45,457 nt of DNA. Source: Alphaproteobacteria bacterium. GTDB lineage: Bacteria; Pseudomonadota; Alphaproteobacteria; Bin95. A model generated the notes under the pieces. It was not told the DNA's origin and searched no databases. It saw only the letters and a list, made by a program, of their open reading frames with translations. Positions 25,547 to 34,604 of the stretch are shown in pieces. The stretch is from assembly GCA_022822125.1 (NCBI GenBank), contig JAJECF010000034.1, positions 1 to 45,457 of the forward strand. Direction: 5' to 3'. The first letter of the stretch is position 1. Each line of letters begins with the position of its first letter. The translations under genes and the position numbers were made by a program.

Positions 25547-26488
25547 GTGCTGAGGTACACGGCCCGGCGGCTGCTGCTTATGAGCATCACGGTGATCGGC
25601 ATGGTCACCGTGGTGTTTTTTTTGCTGCGCGCCATTCCCGGCGATCCGGCCAGCTACATGCTCGGGGACTATGCGACCGAAGAATCGGTGGCGGCGCTGA
25701 AGGCGGAGCTGGGGCTGGACCGCCCGGTCTGGGAGCAGTATCTGGGCTTCGTCAAGCGCGCGCTCACCGGCGATCTGGGAACGTCCGTCGTCACCGGCCA
25801 GCCCGCTTTCGATGAAGTGCTGGAGAGTATTCCCTGGTCGGCGGCCCTCTCGGTCAGCGGCATCGTCATTGCCGTGCTGGCCGGCGTGCCGCTGGGTGTG
25901 ATGTCGGCGGTGCGCCACGGCACATTCGCCGACCTGTTCATCATGTTCGGTGCGCTGGTGGGCATCTCATTTCCCGTCTTCTGGGTCGGGCTGGTGTGCA
26001 TTTTGCTGCTGGCGCACGAAGTCCGCCTCTTTCCGGCGCTCGGCGCGAGTTCGTCGACGGACTTCTTCACCCAGGTGCACCACCTCATGCTGCCCGCGCT
26101 CGTGCTCGGCTTCTCGGTGGCGGCGTATATTGCGCGGCTGACCCGCTCGGCGATGCTCGAAGTGCTGGGCCAGGATTTCGTGCGTGTGGCGCGCGCAATG
26201 GGTGTCCCGGAACGGCGCATCGTCTACCGGCTTGCGCTGCGCAACGCCCTGATACCGGTGCTTGCCGTTATCGGCGTGACCTTTGCGTGGTCGCTGGGAA
26301 GCGCGATTCTGGTGGAGGCGGTGTTCAGCCGGCCGGGGCTCGGCTCGATGATCCTGAAGGCGGTGTTCGCGCGGGACTACCAGCTGGTCCAGGCCGGGGT
26401 GTTCGTGCTCGCGAGCGCCGTGGTCCTGGTCAATACCTCGCTGGATATCGTCTATGGCTGGGTGGATCCCAGGGTGAGCGTGTCATGA
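25547..26488 (+). CDS. ABC transporter permease (DppB/OppB type)
   Basis: A 313-residue inner-membrane permease with six hydrophobic segments. The N-terminal helix and IPGDPAS motif are typical of DppB. The cytoplasmic EAA loop reads QDFVRVARAMGVPERRIVYRLALRNALIPV (about 209-238), which docks on the ATPases. The start is GTG at 25547. Its stop overlaps the next permease (ATGA), so the two are coupled. Confidence 0.94.
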   Translation: MLRYTARRLLLMSITVIGMVTVVFFLLRAIPGDPASYMLGDYATEESVAALKAELGLDRPVWEQYLGFVKRALTGDLGTSVVTGQPAFDEVLESIPWSAALSVSGIVIAVLAGVPLGVMSAVRHGTFADLFIMFGALVGISFPVFWVGLVCILLLAHEVRLFPALGASSSTDFFTQVHHLMLPALVLGFSVAAYIARLTRSAMLEVLGQDFVRVARAMGVPERRIVYRLALRNALIPVLAVIGVTFAWSLGSAILVEAVFSRPGLGSMILKAVFARDYQLVQAGVFVLASAVVLVNTSLDIVYGWVDPRVSVS

Positions 26489-27393
26489 GCGCGGAATTGC
26501 CGCCCGAAACGACGGCGGAGGCGGTGCCGCGCGGCAGGGCCGTCCGGCGCGCCCTGGGACGGTATCTGCGCCATCCCGGATTGAGCCTCGGCCTGTTCGT
26601 GCTCGTTCTGCTGTCCTTCGTGGCGATAGCGGCGCCGTGGCTCGCGCCCCACGGGCCGACCGAGGCGGACCTGATGAACACGCTGGCGCATCCGTCCGGG
26701 GACTATGTGCTCGGCACCGACCAATATGGGCGCGATATCCTCTCGCGGCTGATCTGGGGCGCCCGCATCTCGCTGGAAGTGGCGCTCGCGGTGGTTGCGC
26801 TGTCGCTCACCTTCGGCTCGCTGATCGGCGCCATCGCCGGGTATGCGGGCGGCTGGCTGGAACGGACCATGATGATGGGCAACGATATCCTGCTGGCGTT
26901 CCCCGGCTTTCTGCTGGCGCTCGCGCTGGTCGCCGCGCGCGGCTCGTCGCTGGAAAACGTCATCCTTGCCGTTTCCATCGCCTATACGCCGCGCGTCGCC
27001 GCCGTCATGCGCTCGGTCGTCATTACCATCCGCCCGCGGCCGTTCATCGAGGCCTCGCGCGCCATCGGCATGTCCTCCTCCCGGGTGCTGTTGCGCCATG
27101 TGCTGCCGAATGCCCTGCCGCCGGTCATCGTGGTCACCACCGTGAGCGCGGCGACCGCCATTCTTGCCGAAGCCGGCCTGAGTTTTCTCGGTCTCGGCGT
27201 GCAGCCCCCGACCGCGACCTGGGGCAATATCATCTCCGACGGCCAGGGTTTCATCACGTCGAACCCGCTGATCTCACTGTCGGCCGGGCTGTGCATTGCA
27301 GTCACGGTGATCGCCCTGAACCTGCTGGGCGACGGCTTGCGCGACACGCTCGACCCGCAGATGCGCCGCTACACCGGCGAGCGGATGCTGTGA
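26485..27393 (+). CDS. ABC transporter permease (DppC/OppC type)
   Basis: A 302-residue permease, partner of the preceding gene. It has a cytoplasmic N-terminal tail (1-38), six membrane segments, the DppC signature VLGTDQYGRDILSRLIWGARISL (about 73-95) and the EAA loop FIEASRAIGMSSSRVLLRHVLPNALPPV. ATG 26485 overlaps the upstream stop. The frame is open far upstream, but that region is inside the first permease gene and has no family similarity. Confidence 0.94.
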   Translation: MSAELPPETTAEAVPRGRAVRRALGRYLRHPGLSLGLFVLVLLSFVAIAAPWLAPHGPTEADLMNTLAHPSGDYVLGTDQYGRDILSRLIWGARISLEVALAVVALSLTFGSLIGAIAGYAGGWLERTMMMGNDILLAFPGFLLALALVAARGSSLENVILAVSIAYTPRVAAVMRSVVITIRPRPFIEASRAIGMSSSRVLLRHVLPNALPPVIVVTTVSAATAILAEAGLSFLGLGVQPPTATWGNIISDGQGFITSNPLISLSAGLCIAVTVIALNLLGDGLRDTLDPQMRRYTGERML

Positions 27394-27430
27394 GCGCCCT
27401 GCCGGCCGCCAACCGGGGTCCTGCGCGCCG

Positions 27431-28438
27431 ATGAGCGATGGCGCCGTCCTTGCGGTGCGCGACCTCAGCACCGTGTTTCCGAGCGAGGCGGGGCCCGTCA
27501 CCACGGTCGATGGCGTGTCCTTTTCGCTCGGCGCGGGGGAAACGCTGGCGGTGGTCGGCGAGTCGGGCTCGGGCAAGACGATGACCTTCCTCTCCGTTCT
27601 GCGGCTGGTGCCGCCGCCCGGACGGGTGACGGGCGGCGAGGTGCTGTTCGAGGGCGCGGATATCGCCGCCCTGCCGGCGTCCGAGATGCGATGGATACGC
27701 GGGGCGGGCATCGCGATGGTGTTTCAGGACCCGCTCACGGCGCTCAACCCGGTGTTCACCATCGGCGACCAGATGCTTGAGGTGATCCGCGCGCACACCG
27801 CAATGAGCCCGCGCCAGGCGCGCGCGCTCGCCCTGGAAGTGCTGGAGCGCGTGCATATTCCCGCACCTGCCAAACGCATCGACGACTACCCGCATCAGCT
27901 CTCCGGCGGCATGCGCCAACGGGTGCTGATCGCCATGGCCATCGCATTGCGGCCGAAGGTGTTGATTGCCGACGAGCCGACCACCGCGCTGGACGTCACC
28001 GTGCAGGCCCAGATCCTCGAGCTGCTGGCCGAACTGCGCAGCGAACTCGGCATGGGCATGGTCCTGATTACCCACGATCTCGGACTGGTCGCCAGATACG
28101 CCGACCGCGTGGCGGTGATGTATGCCGGGCGCGTGGTCGAGACCAGCCCCATCGCGCGGGGTTTCGGCCGGTCGCGCCACCCCTACACCCGTTCGCTGTT
28201 TCGCAGCATCCCGCGCCTCGACCTGCCGGCGGACCAGCCGTTGACGGTCATCGCCGGGCAGCCGCCCGACCTCGCCAGGCTGCCTGCGGGCTGCGCCTTC
28301 GAGCCGCGCTGTTTCCTCGGCAACGGCCGCGAGGACTGCCGGAGCGAGCGGCCGGCGCTCCTGCCGACCACCAGCGACCGTCACCTCAGCGCCTGTCCGC
28401 ACTGGCGGGCCCTGACCGACGCGGAGGCCGGCGCATGA
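27431..28438 (+). CDS. ABC transporter ATP-binding protein (DppD/OppD type)
   Basis: A 335-residue ATPase. Walker A GESGSGKT is at 43-50; signature LSGGMRQR and Walker [13 protein letters not shown] follow, then the H-loop ITHDLG. The C-terminal extension (about 255-335) has the oligopeptide-transporter pattern [12 protein letters not shown] and a Cys-containing CAFEPRC stretch; some family members bind an iron-sulfur cluster there. It forms a heterodimer with the next gene, to which it is coupled by ATGA. Confidence 0.94.
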   Translation: MSDGAVLAVRDLSTVFPSEAGPVTTVDGVSFSLGAGETLAVVGESGSGKTMTFLSVLRLVPPPGRVTGGEVLFEGADIAALPASEMRWIRGAGIAMVFQDPLTALNPVFTIGDQMLEVIRAHTAMSPRQARALALEVLERVHIPAPAKRIDDYPHQLSGGMRQRVLIAMAIALRPKVLIADEPTTALDVTVQAQILELLAELRSELGMGMVLITHDLGLVARYADRVAVMYAGRVVETSPIARGFGRSRHPYTRSLFRSIPRLDLPADQPLTVIAGQPPDLARLPAGCAFEPRCFLGNGREDCRSERPALLPTTSDRHLSACPHWRALTDAEAGA

Positions 28439-29553
28439 AACCGCCGGCAGACACCCGAAGCGGCGGGGGCGAACCGCTGCTGCGCGTCGAGGGGCTGAGC
28501 AAGACCTTTCACGACCGCCGCCTGTTCTCCCGCGCCGGCGGCGCCGGTGTGCGCGCGGTGGATTCGGTGTCGTTTTCGCTCGCCGCCGGCGAAACGCTCG
28601 GCGTGGTGGGCGAGACCGGCAGCGGCAAGAGCACGCTCGGGCGACTGGTGTTGCGCCTGGTCGAGCCCAGCGCCGGGCGGATCCGGTTCAACGGCGAGGA
28701 CATCACCGCGCTGTCGCAGCGCCAGCTCCGGCGCATGCGCCAGCAGGTGCAGATGATCTTCCAGGACCCCTACGGCTCGCTCGATCCCCGCATGAGCGTC
28801 GGCGCCATCGTCGCCGAACCGATGATCGTGCACGGCTTGTGGCATGGAGGACGGGACGACCGCGTGCTGGAGGTCATGCGCCAGGTCGGCCTGCAGGCCG
28901 AGCACCGCAATCGCTACCCGCACGAATTCTCCGGCGGGCAGCGCCAGCGTATCGGCATCGCGCGCGCCATGGCGCTGCAGCCCAAATTGCTGGTGCTCGA
29001 CGAGCCCGTATCGGCGCTGGACGTCTCGATCCAGGCGCAGATCATCAACCTGCTGCGCGAGCTGCAGCAGCAGGCGGATCTGGGATTCCTGTTCATCGCG
29101 CACGATCTTGCGGTGGTGCGCCACGTCAGCAACCGCGTCGCGGTGATGTATCTGGGCGAGATCGTCGAAATCGGCCCGCGCGATGCGCTGTATTCATCGC
29201 CGATGCATCCCTATACGGTGTCGCTGCTGTCCGCGGTCCCGGTGCCGACGGTGGATCGCGAGCGCGGCCGCGACCGCGTCGTGCTGCACGGGGAGATCGG
29301 TTCCGCCACCAATCTGCCGAGCGGCTGCCGGTTCCACCCACGCTGCTACAAGGCACGGCTGAAGGCGGAGAACCCGGATGTCGAAACGGTGGAGAGCCAG
29401 GGCGAGCGGCTGCCGGCCGCGTGCGTGCTGCACCAGCCCCGGCCGGTCGATGCGGGAGACGGTCATGTCGCGATCTGCCACTTCCCCGAACGTGGCGGGG
29501 ACCGCTCGGAGGTCGCCGCGCGTGCAGTGGAGTCTTCAAGGGGCGCCGGCTGA
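28435..29553 (+). CDS. ABC transporter ATP-binding protein (DppF/OppF type)
   Basis: A 372-residue ATPase, partner of the preceding one. Walker A GETGSGKS lies at 59-66; signature FSGGQRQR and Walker [13 protein letters not shown] follow, then IAHDLAVV. The C-terminal oligopeptide domain has [14 protein letters not shown] and Cys residues in [11 protein letters not shown]. The C-terminus is about 40 residues longer than minimal DppF proteins. It ends the transporter set, and hyuA follows after 166 bp. Confidence 0.93.
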   Translation: MKPPADTRSGGGEPLLRVEGLSKTFHDRRLFSRAGGAGVRAVDSVSFSLAAGETLGVVGETGSGKSTLGRLVLRLVEPSAGRIRFNGEDITALSQRQLRRMRQQVQMIFQDPYGSLDPRMSVGAIVAEPMIVHGLWHGGRDDRVLEVMRQVGLQAEHRNRYPHEFSGGQRQRIGIARAMALQPKLLVLDEPVSALDVSIQAQIINLLRELQQQADLGFLFIAHDLAVVRHVSNRVAVMYLGEIVEIGPRDALYSSPMHPYTVSLLSAVPVPTVDRERGRDRVVLHGEIGSATNLPSGCRFHPRCYKARLKAENPDVETVESQGERLPAACVLHQPRPVDAGDGHVAICHFPERGGDRSEVAARAVESSRGAG

Positions 29554-29719
29554 CCGGGAGCCTCGCCGGCGCGGTGGCCCGAGGCGGGGCAGCGTCGAAA
29601 TGACACGCCGGACAGCGGGCGCGCGCACGATGCGCCACAATAGGCAATACGGTGCCGGCCCGCCGCATTAGCCTGGCCGGCATCCACTCAACCGCAGCCG
29701 GACCTCCGGGCAGGACAGA

Positions 29720-31753
29720 ATGCAAGACCCAGGACCCGCTTTCCGTGTCGGCGTAGATGTCGGCGGAACCTTTACGGACGCCGTCGCCTATGACGACGAG
29801 ACCCGGTCGGTCCGCTACGCAAAGGTGCCGTCGACCCCCGGAGATCCAGCCGAGGCCGTGGTCGCCGCCCTCGAGGCGCTCGATATCGAGGGTTCCGACA
29901 TCGACCGGTTCGTGCATGGCATCACCATCGGCACCAACGCCATCCTCGAAGGCAGGGGCGCGGAGGTCTGGATGCTGGTCACGCAGGGCTTCCGGGATGT
30001 CCTCGACATTGCGCGGACCAATCGCGCGACGCTCTACGACATCACGACCCTGAAACCGCTGCCCATCGTTCCGCGCAGCCGTACCGCCGAAATCGACGAA
30101 CGGATCATGTTCGACGGCTCGGTGCTGGCGCCGCTGGACGAGGACCGGGTCCGGGCTGCGATCGACAGCCTGTCCCTGGGGCCGGACGCCGCCGTGGTCG
30201 TTTGTCTTCTGCACAGCTACGCCTTCCCCGGCCACGAGCGCCGGGTTGCGGCGCTGGTCCGGGAAGCGCATCCGGAGGTGTTCGTCTGCACGTCTTCCGA
30301 TGTGCTGCCGCAGTTCCGCGAATATGAGCGTTTCAACACGGCGGCGCTGAACGCCTATATCGGCCCGCTAATGAACCGTTACCTGAGCGATCTCGAACAT
30401 CGCCTGCAGGGCCGCGGCTACGGCCGCAACGTCTTTATCATGACGTCGAACGGCGGCGTCTCGACGGCCGGGCGGGCGCGCCGCCTGCCGATCGCCACGG
30501 TGCTTTCGGGCCCGGCAGGCGGGGTGGCGGCGGCCCTGCACCTCGGCTCCCGGACCGGAATTCGGAACCTGATTACCTGCGACATGGGCGGGACCAGCAC
30601 CGATGTCTGCCTGATCTCGGACCTGCAGGTGCCCGTGACCGGCGAGCAGACGATCGGATCCTATGCAAATCGCACGCCCCAGATCGAAATCAACACGGTG
30701 GGAGCCGGCGGCGGCAGCATTGCCTGGCTCGACGCCGGGGACATCCTGGCGGTGGGGCCCCGAAGCGCCGGCGCCGCGCCCGGCCCGGCCTGTTACGGCA
30801 AGGGCGGCACCGACGCGACGGTGACGGACGCCAATCTGGTGTTGAACCGTCTGAAGTCCGGATCCCGGCTGGCCGGCCACATTGCGCTCGACCGCGACCG
30901 CGCCGTTGCGGCGATGGCGCCGCTGATGGACAGGCTCGGGTTGGAGGTCGATGCGCTGGCCGAGGGCATCGTCCGCATTGCGGTGGCCCGCATGGTCAGC
31001 GCGATCAAGCAGATATCGATCGCCAAGGGCTTCGATCCGCGCGATTTCGTCCTCTGCTCCTATGGCGGCGCCGGGCCCATGCATGCGGCGTCGATCGCCG
31101 AGGAAATGGACATTTCCCGTGTCGTCCTGCCTCGCGGTCCGGGCAATTTCGCCGCTCTCGGCTCGCTTATCTCGGATATCCGCCAGGACCATGCCCTGAC
31201 GAAAACCCTGCAACCCGCCCGCACGGGCTATGCTGAAATCGACGGCGTGTTCCGGAGCATGGAGGAGGAAGGCCGGGCGCAATTGCAGGCCGAAGGCGTT
31301 GCGCCGGAACATATCGTCGTCAGACGTTCGCTCGGCATGCGCTATCTGGGCCAGTCCTGGGAACTCGACGTCGATATTCCCGACGAGGTGCAGAGCGCGG
31401 AGGCCGTCGACGCCGCCTTCCATGCCGTGCATGACCGGCGTTTCGGCCACCGCAGCGCGGGCGCGACCGAGATCGTCACCTTCCGCATCGCCGTCATCGG
31501 CCGCGTTGCGCCTCTCGCACTGCCGGTCCTGCCCGGCGGCGGCGACCTGGCGGCCGCCGTCGTCGAGCGCAGGCGGGTCTATTTCGACGGCGCCTTCCGG
31601 GACACGCCGGTCTATGACCGGGGCCGCATACCGCCCGAGGCCGCGATCGAAGGCCCTGCGGTCGTCGAGGAGGCGGGCGCGACGACCGTATTGCCGCCCG
31701 CCTGGCGCGGATACGCCAACGGGCACGGCGACCTCATCCTCGAGCGGAGATAG
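29720..31753 (+). CDS. hyuA: Hydantoinase/oxoprolinase subunit A (ATP-dependent, HyuA type)
   Basis: A 677-residue HyuA-type protein that hydrolyses a cyclic imide or lactam ring with ATP, as in N-methylhydantoinase, 5-oxoprolinase and acetophenone carboxylase. The N-terminal ATPase-like part begins GVDVGGTFTDAV (about 10-21), followed by GITIGTNAILEGRG. The central hydantoinase domain has SGPAGGVAAALHLG, CDMGGTSTDVCL and GAGGGSIAWLDAG. The C-terminal part has LRYLGQSWEL-like and GHRSAGATEIV. The length is as expected. Three bases separate it from hyuB, so the pair is surely cotranscribed. Pathway assignment comes from the linked amidase and importer. Confidence 0.92.
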   Translation: MQDPGPAFRVGVDVGGTFTDAVAYDDETRSVRYAKVPSTPGDPAEAVVAALEALDIEGSDIDRFVHGITIGTNAILEGRGAEVWMLVTQGFRDVLDIARTNRATLYDITTLKPLPIVPRSRTAEIDERIMFDGSVLAPLDEDRVRAAIDSLSLGPDAAVVVCLLHSYAFPGHERRVAALVREAHPEVFVCTSSDVLPQFREYERFNTAALNAYIGPLMNRYLSDLEHRLQGRGYGRNVFIMTSNGGVSTAGRARRLPIATVLSGPAGGVAAALHLGSRTGIRNLITCDMGGTSTDVCLISDLQVPVTGEQTIGSYANRTPQIEINTVGAGGGSIAWLDAGDILAVGPRSAGAAPGPACYGKGGTDATVTDANLVLNRLKSGSRLAGHIALDRDRAVAAMAPLMDRLGLEVDALAEGIVRIAVARMVSAIKQISIAKGFDPRDFVLCSYGGAGPMHAASIAEEMDISRVVLPRGPGNFAALGSLISDIRQDHALTKTLQPARTGYAEIDGVFRSMEEEGRAQLQAEGVAPEHIVVRRSLGMRYLGQSWELDVDIPDEVQSAEAVDAAFHAVHDRRFGHRSAGATEIVTFRIAVIGRVAPLALPVLPGGGDLAAAVVERRRVYFDGAFRDTPVYDRGRIPPEAAIEGPAVVEEAGATTVLPPAWRGYANGHGDLILERR

Positions 31754-31756
31754 AAG

Positions 31757-33811
31757 ATGGCAGCACCGGGCGTCGATCCGATCACACTGGAAGTCGTGAC
31801 CGAGGGACTGATCGCAATCGTCCGGGAAATGCGGGCGACCATCATCCGGGCGTCCTATTCGTCCGTCATCTACGAGTTCGACGACTTCTCCTGCGCCCTC
31901 TTCGATCCCGACGGCCAGATGGTGGCGCAGTCATGGGACCATCCGGGCCATGTCCTGCCCCTGCCATGGGGCGTGGGCTGCGCGCTCGAGGACTTTCGCG
32001 ACGACCTGAAGCCCGGCGACGCGGTGCTGTTGAACGACCCCTATCGCGGCGGCACCCACCTGAACGATGTCACGCTGCTCTTCCCGGTGTTCGACGAGTG
32101 CGGCGCGCCGATGGTCTTCCCGGCCGTCCGGGCCCACTGGGTCGATGTCGGCGGCATGGTGCCGGGCAGCTATTCGGGCCTTTCGACCAATATCTACCAG
32201 GAGGGCGTGCGGATTCCGCCGATCAAGATCGTCGAGGAGGGACGGATCAACCGCTCGGCGATGGCGCTGCTGATGGCGAACATGCGGGTGCCGGAGGAGC
32301 GCGAAGGGGACCTCAATGCCTCTTTCGGGGCGTGCAGGATCGCCGAACAGCGCATCCGGCGGCTCTACGACAAGTATGGCAGGGCCTGCGTGGAAGACTG
32401 CATCACAACGCACCTCGACCGTACCGAACGCCGGCTGCGCGACCGCATCGCCGCGCTGCCGGACGGCGACTACTGCTATGAGGATTATCTGGAATATTTC
32501 GACGACGGGCGCCTCGACCCCGTCCTGATGCGGCTCAGGCTGACCGTGTCGGGCGACCGGATGATCGCGGACTTTGCCGGCACCAACCCGCAGGTGCCGG
32601 GCGTGGTGAACTCGTCTCTCGCGGTTACCGGCGCAGGCGTCTTCGTGGCGATCAAGGCGACGCTCGACCCCGGCGGGGCAGTCAACCAGGGCGCATTCAG
32701 GCCTGTCGAGCTGCGCGCGCCGGAGGCGTCCATAGCCGACGTTCGGCACGACGCGCCGGCGGGCGCCCACGGCGAGGTCCGGAAACGGGCGGTATCGGTC
32801 ACGCTGGGAGCGCTGTCGCAGATCGTCCCGGACCGTGTTTCGGGCGATCTCTGCGGCACCTCGTTTCCGAACGCGATCGGCGGTTTCAACAAGAGGCGGG
32901 ACCGGCAATATGTCTATTACGAGGCCCCGGCCGGCGGGAACGGAGGATTCCTGCAGCATGACGGCCCGAGCGCCATGGTGAATGTCGATTTCGGCAATCT
33001 GCCCTCGATACAGACCGTCGAGTCGATCGAGAACGAGATGCCGCTGCTGGTGGAGCGATGCGAACTGCGGATCGATTCCGGCGGACCCGGGACGAGCCGC
33101 GGCGGGCTCGGCATGCGCCGCGAGGTGCGTTTGCTCGACGACGAAGGCAGTTATTCGGTGCTGAGCGACCGGGCCGTGATCCCTCCCTTCGGCGTGCTCG
33201 GCGGCGGCAGCGGAGCGCCCTACATCGTCTCGGTGGTCCGAGACGGCGGCGAGACCGGTTTCCCCACGCCGGGCAAGGTGACGGGCCACACGATTCGCCG
33301 CGATGACATCGTGGTGATGCGTTCGGCCGGCGGCGGCGGCTACGGGGACCCGCTGGCCCGCGACCCGGCGTCGGTTCGCCGGGACGTTGCCGAGGGCCTC
33401 GTCAGCCGGGCCGCAGCCGCCGGAGTTTACGGGGTGGTGCTCGATGACGGCGGGGAGATAGACGGCGCGGCGAGCGAAGCCGCCCGAACGGCGCTCGCGG
33501 CGGCCCGCTATCGGGCCCGGGTCGTGGCCGACGATGCGCTGGACCCGTATGTCGGCGGCCGCGGCCGGCGCCGGACGGTGCGGTTCTCTCCGGCAATGGC
33601 GGCCCGGTTGGGGGTCTCCGAAGGCGACCTGACAGAGGTAATGGGCGCCAATCCGGCGCCGCTGCGCGCCTGGGTCACGGTCGATGCCGGCCATATCGAC
33701 GATACCGTCCTGCTCGATCCGTTCGGCCGCAAGGCGCTCGGCGTCGAACATGGCGACACGGTGGTCCTGAGGCCCGTGCCCACGCCGGGAGTGCCCGGCG
33801 GGCTTGCCTGA
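31757..33811 (+). CDS. hyuB: Hydantoinase/oxoprolinase subunit B (HyuB type) with extra C-terminal domain
   Basis: A 684-residue partner of HyuA. The HyuB core (about 1-560) starts DPITLEVVTEGLIAIVREMR, includes DPYRGGTHLNDVTL, and GGPGTSRGGLGMRREV-like and AGGGGYGDPLARDP motifs; the last normally lies close to the C-terminus. About 100 residues follow. Residues about 605-680 (MAARLGVSEGDLTEVMG, then DDTVLLDPFGRKALGVEHGD) resemble a small double-psi beta-barrel such as the molybdopterin-dinucleotide-binding fold (inference from pattern). It is therefore longer than usual HyuB proteins. It converges with the SDR gene (27-bp gap). Confidence 0.92.
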   Translation: MAAPGVDPITLEVVTEGLIAIVREMRATIIRASYSSVIYEFDDFSCALFDPDGQMVAQSWDHPGHVLPLPWGVGCALEDFRDDLKPGDAVLLNDPYRGGTHLNDVTLLFPVFDECGAPMVFPAVRAHWVDVGGMVPGSYSGLSTNIYQEGVRIPPIKIVEEGRINRSAMALLMANMRVPEEREGDLNASFGACRIAEQRIRRLYDKYGRACVEDCITTHLDRTERRLRDRIAALPDGDYCYEDYLEYFDDGRLDPVLMRLRLTVSGDRMIADFAGTNPQVPGVVNSSLAVTGAGVFVAIKATLDPGGAVNQGAFRPVELRAPEASIADVRHDAPAGAHGEVRKRAVSVTLGALSQIVPDRVSGDLCGTSFPNAIGGFNKRRDRQYVYYEAPAGGNGGFLQHDGPSAMVNVDFGNLPSIQTVESIENEMPLLVERCELRIDSGGPGTSRGGLGMRREVRLLDDEGSYSVLSDRAVIPPFGVLGGGSGAPYIVSVVRDGGETGFPTPGKVTGHTIRRDDIVVMRSAGGGGYGDPLARDPASVRRDVAEGLVSRAAAAGVYGVVLDDGGEIDGAASEAARTALAAARYRARVVADDALDPYVGGRGRRRTVRFSPAMAARLGVSEGDLTEVMGANPAPLRAWVTVDAGHIDDTVLLDPFGRKALGVEHGDTVVLRPVPTPGVPGGLA

Positions 33812-33838
33812 TGGACGGAAGGCGAGAGCCGCGCGGTG

Positions 33839-34603
33839 TCAGAATGTCGCCCGCGACAAGCCGCCGTCGACGGCCAGCGTGGTGCCGGTGATGTAGCGGC
33901 CGCGCGGAGAGGCCAGGAATGCCACGGTGGCGGCGACCTCGTCGGCGTCGCCGAGACGGCCGAGAGGAATATCGCCGATCAACCCGTTCATCTCATCCGG
34001 CGACTGCTCGGCGACCAGACGCATTCGCGGCGTGTCGATCAGGCCCGGCGCGAGGGTGTTGACCGTGATTTCCGGCGCCAGTTCGCGCGACAGGGTCTTG
34101 GCCAGCCCGATGACGCCGGCCCAGGTGGCGACGGAGAGCCCGAAACCGGCAATCGGCTGGATCGCCGACAGCGCCGTTATGTTGACGATGCTGCCGGCGC
34201 CGCGCGCCTTCATGTGGGGCGCGGCGGCCCGGATGCACCGGACCACGCTCATCAGGTTCCGGTCCACTGCGCGGCGCCAGGCCTCGTCGTCGAATTCGAG
34301 GAAGCTGCCCAATGGCGGCGCGCCGTCATTGTTGACCAGGATGTCGAGGCCGCCGAAATGGGCGACCGCCCCGGCGACGATCCGCTCGCAGTCCCGGGCC
34401 CGGCGGATGTCGCCCGGTATCGCGTGAAGCTCGCCGCCCGTGGTCCTCGTTATGTCGTCGACGGCGGCGTCGAGCGCCGGTTCGCGCCGGCCGGAGACCG
34501 CGACCCGCGCGCCTTCCCCGGCCAGGGTTCTGGCGATCGCGAAGCCGATGCCCTGGCTCGCGCCGTTGACGACGGCGACCTTGCCTTCGAGTCCAAGGTC
34601 CAC
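33839..34603 (-). CDS. Short-chain dehydrogenase/reductase family protein lacking the YxxxK pair
   Basis: A 254-residue Rossmann-fold protein. NGASQGIG (13-20), DILVNNDG (87-94) and NITALS around Ser146 are normal SDR elements. Where the catalytic Tyr and Lys belong (157 and 161) the sequence reads SVATW, giving Ser157 and Trp161, so classical proton transfer is not possible. Related SDRs without YxxxK exist; this may be a non-redox enzyme or one with another mechanism. GTG 34603 is chosen because it gives the common VDLGLEGK start right after the upstream stop; ATG 34639 would overlap the upstream gene and add 12 residues. It is the last gene of a four-gene minus-strand cluster. Confidence 0.85.
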   Translation of the reverse strand: MDLGLEGKVAVVNGASQGIGFAIARTLAGEGARVAVSGRREPALDAAVDDITRTTGGELHAIPGDIRRARDCERIVAGAVAHFGGLDILVNNDGAPPLGSFLEFDDEAWRRAVDRNLMSVVRCIRAAAPHMKARGAGSIVNITALSAIQPIAGFGLSVATWAGVIGLAKTLSRELAPEITVNTLAPGLIDTPRMRLVAEQSPDEMNGLIGDIPLGRLGDADEVAATVAFLASPRGRYITGTTLAVDGGLSRATF

Positions 34604-34604
34604 G

